This document shows, one piece after another, positions 62,201 through 64,000 of a stretch of 64,000 bases of DNA. Under the pieces are notes generated by a model. The model saw nothing but the letters and a program-made list of their open reading frames with translations, did not search any database and had not been told where the DNA came from. The DNA is from Ooceraea biroi. Lineage: Eukaryota; Arthropoda; Insecta; Hymenoptera; Formicidae. Numbering within the stretch: the first letter of the stretch is position 1; the number at the start of each line of letters is the position of its first letter. Location of the stretch: contig NC_039513.1 of the NCBI RefSeq assembly GCF_003672135.1, forward strand, positions 15,775,591 through 15,839,590, written 5' to 3'. A program made the translations under genes and the position numbers.

Positions 62201-64000
62201 CCGCGTCGCGCGTCCAGCTGCGCGGCGACGCAACATCGCAATAATTCTTTTTATCATTCTAACGCCGGCAAGTCATAGCGATCGAGTTTTTCTTCCTCGT
62301 TCGTGGTGATGATTCGCGTGTAAACACGAGGTTGTTGTTTGGGAAATATCTCTGGGGGATATCGTGAGATAGAGGCGAACGTCGCTCACGGACGTTCGTT
62401 CGTGCGAGGCCGTAGACGGTTCATCGCTGCTGATTTCTGCGCTTGCCTCCCTTGGCTCCTCGACCTTCGAAAAATGTTCCAGCTCCTCCACTTTCCGCAA
62501 TCGCAGAACCATCAGGTTCAGAGAATCACGCGTTTTTAATCGCGTAATTTAATTTGATCGACGGTTTTTTCTTTTTCTCTCTTTTTTTAAAAATTATTTT
62601 CGCTTCTATCGTTGACTATATTAAATCATCGTGAGGGCTCATTGTGGCTGATATTGGTGTGCGATCAAAGGCCCTCCCGATCAAACATCTCGACGGAATT
62701 ATCGCGGTCGAAGGATCCTTCTGGCGCGTGCGACGACGACGACGACGATGACGACGCGACGATCGGAAGCAAGGACCGTCGAGATGCGGCCGGGTCGGCT
62801 AGTAAATAGAATGATTACGTCATCTGCGACCGTCTAGCACGATAACAACGCCGTTACTGAATGGAAATTCGGCGATCATCACGCGGCACCCTTTCCACCC
62901 TCGCCCGCGCGCGATTTGCTTCCATATAACTGTCACCCGGTATTTCCCGATATGATTCATTACATTCATTGGCGTTTAGGCGTTTTGCTGCGATGCTCGA
63001 TGACGAGGAACGTTCCAGGCGAGCAGGAAATCCAAAATTGTTGATGCACGTTTGTTAACGCATTTTAACGACGCACGTTTCCTTCGTTCGCGCTTCGAGC
63101 GATCTTCAGGTTTCAGATGTTTAGCTGTGGACTTGACACCTCGGTATAAATCATTCAGGAAAATGAAGGTTCTTCGGTTGAATATCCGTTTTGCAGTTTA
63201 CCCGAGCGAAACTGCGTCGTTCGCGCTTAAAGACAAATTTAATTCGAAGGCGCGCTTCTTCGGCGCGGCCGAAGAAATCCCGGGCGATTTTCCGATTCGC
63301 ATAATTGCGATCTTCATTTAACGCCGTCTCGCGCGGCCGTTATCTTCTAACGCGCAGTTTGCGATAATAATCCCCGGGGCTACAATAAAAATGACGGGAT
63401 ACGATAAAAGGGCGCGGGATATTATAAAGCGGATAGGATAGAATAAAAGTGTCAGGAGCGCGACAACGTAACTGTAAACGTCCACTTTCGTAAAACTCAC
63501 GGAAGACCGTTTCTCCGTCGATCGCCGACGGATTACTTCGTCTTCCGCTGCGCTTCGCTGTAATCCGCTCCCGGCTGCGCGCTACTTTGCGCGCGATAAT
63601 CGGCGAACGAGTTGTCGTCGTTCACGATTCTATTTCTAACGTCTCGATATTATTATTATTATTATTATTATTATATTGTCTGGCTCGACGCTTTTATTTA
63701 ATCGAGAGACGCGAGACGCGCGCCGGCGCCGCGCGGTTTAATTGCCGGAATTAATAATCCATTTACGGCACAGCAAGTGTAACATTTATTGTACCTGATG
63801 AGCTACGTGACACGCACGACCCTCAACCCGGCCGGGGCATTCCAATTGGATTTTATATTGCCCCTCGATGTCTCTTTTATAATAATGTATAGGCGATTAC
63901 GGATTACATAATATAACATAATATACAGATAATAACAACTGTGCAGTAATGTGCTGGAAATTTATGTAACTGTACGCTGCAGCTCGTTTATTAGGGTCAA
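59287..64000. other. long noncoding stretch to the window edge
   Basis: GC-rich and AT-rich blocks alternate, with no coding exon recognised. A TATATAAG lies at about 61183, a run of GAC codons (poly-Asp frame) near 62729-62755, and (ATT)n at 63649-63674. It may be regulatory or intronic DNA of a gene beyond the window. Confidence 0.4.
63649..63674. repeat. (ATT)n microsatellite
   Basis: About eight to nine ATT units. Confidence 0.9.

Noticed and set aside
1..64000. tRNA, rRNA or CRISPR-like arrays
   Set aside because: I saw no cloverleaf-like tRNA, ribosomal sequence or regularly spaced repeat-spacer array by reading; a tRNA or covariance-model scan was not possible here.

Overview
The window is a stretch of an animal nuclear genome, almost certainly an insect and most likely a hymenopteran (probably an ant). 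Genes have many short exons with GT-AG introns, intergenic DNA is AT-rich with GC-rich islands, and the gene set includes a Moody/Tre1-type GPCR and a mauritiana-like mariner. The taxon is inferred; no species is named here.

Seven conserved genes could be assembled exon by exon, with splice phases that agree at every junction. From left to right they are: a Moody/Tre1 GPCR (+, 6197-10375) with a dead mariner in its last coding introns; a phosphotriesterase-related protein (-, 10851-12909); a Rab32/38-family GTPase with a His in place of the catalytic Gln (-, 14586-16794); the APC/C subunit Cdc27 (-, 19957-24584); a PBK/TOPK-like kinase (+, 25169-26815); a plasma-membrane-type syntaxin (-, 27069-33561); the condensin II subunit CAP-D3 (+, 28721-32832), nested antisense inside a syntaxin intron; and ANKRD29 (-, 36297-47639), an all-ankyrin protein. 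Counting the nested CAP-D3 this makes eight genes. An additional unrecognised Ser/Pro-rich gene (-, 56141-57179) appears to have its start codon split by an intron.

Cdc27, PBK and CAP-D3 are all mitotic genes and lie within 13 kb. Cdc27 and PBK are head to head over 584 bp and may share a promoter. I see no other functional link between neighbours.

The most unusual structure is a near-perfect inverted duplication of about 7.2 kb (48321-55498; arms about 3.5 kb, loop about 140 bp). It is flanked by a 15-bp direct repeat, and an apparently identical 208-bp copy of its own subterminal DNA sits just outside the left end. It has no transposase that I recognise. It may be a young foldback-type mobile element, a palindromic duplication, or an assembly artefact. 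Smaller elements include a 146-bp Harbinger-like MITE with a TAA target duplication, a 118-bp tandem repeat and several microsatellites. The outer parts (1-6196 and 57180-64000) hold no gene that I can support.
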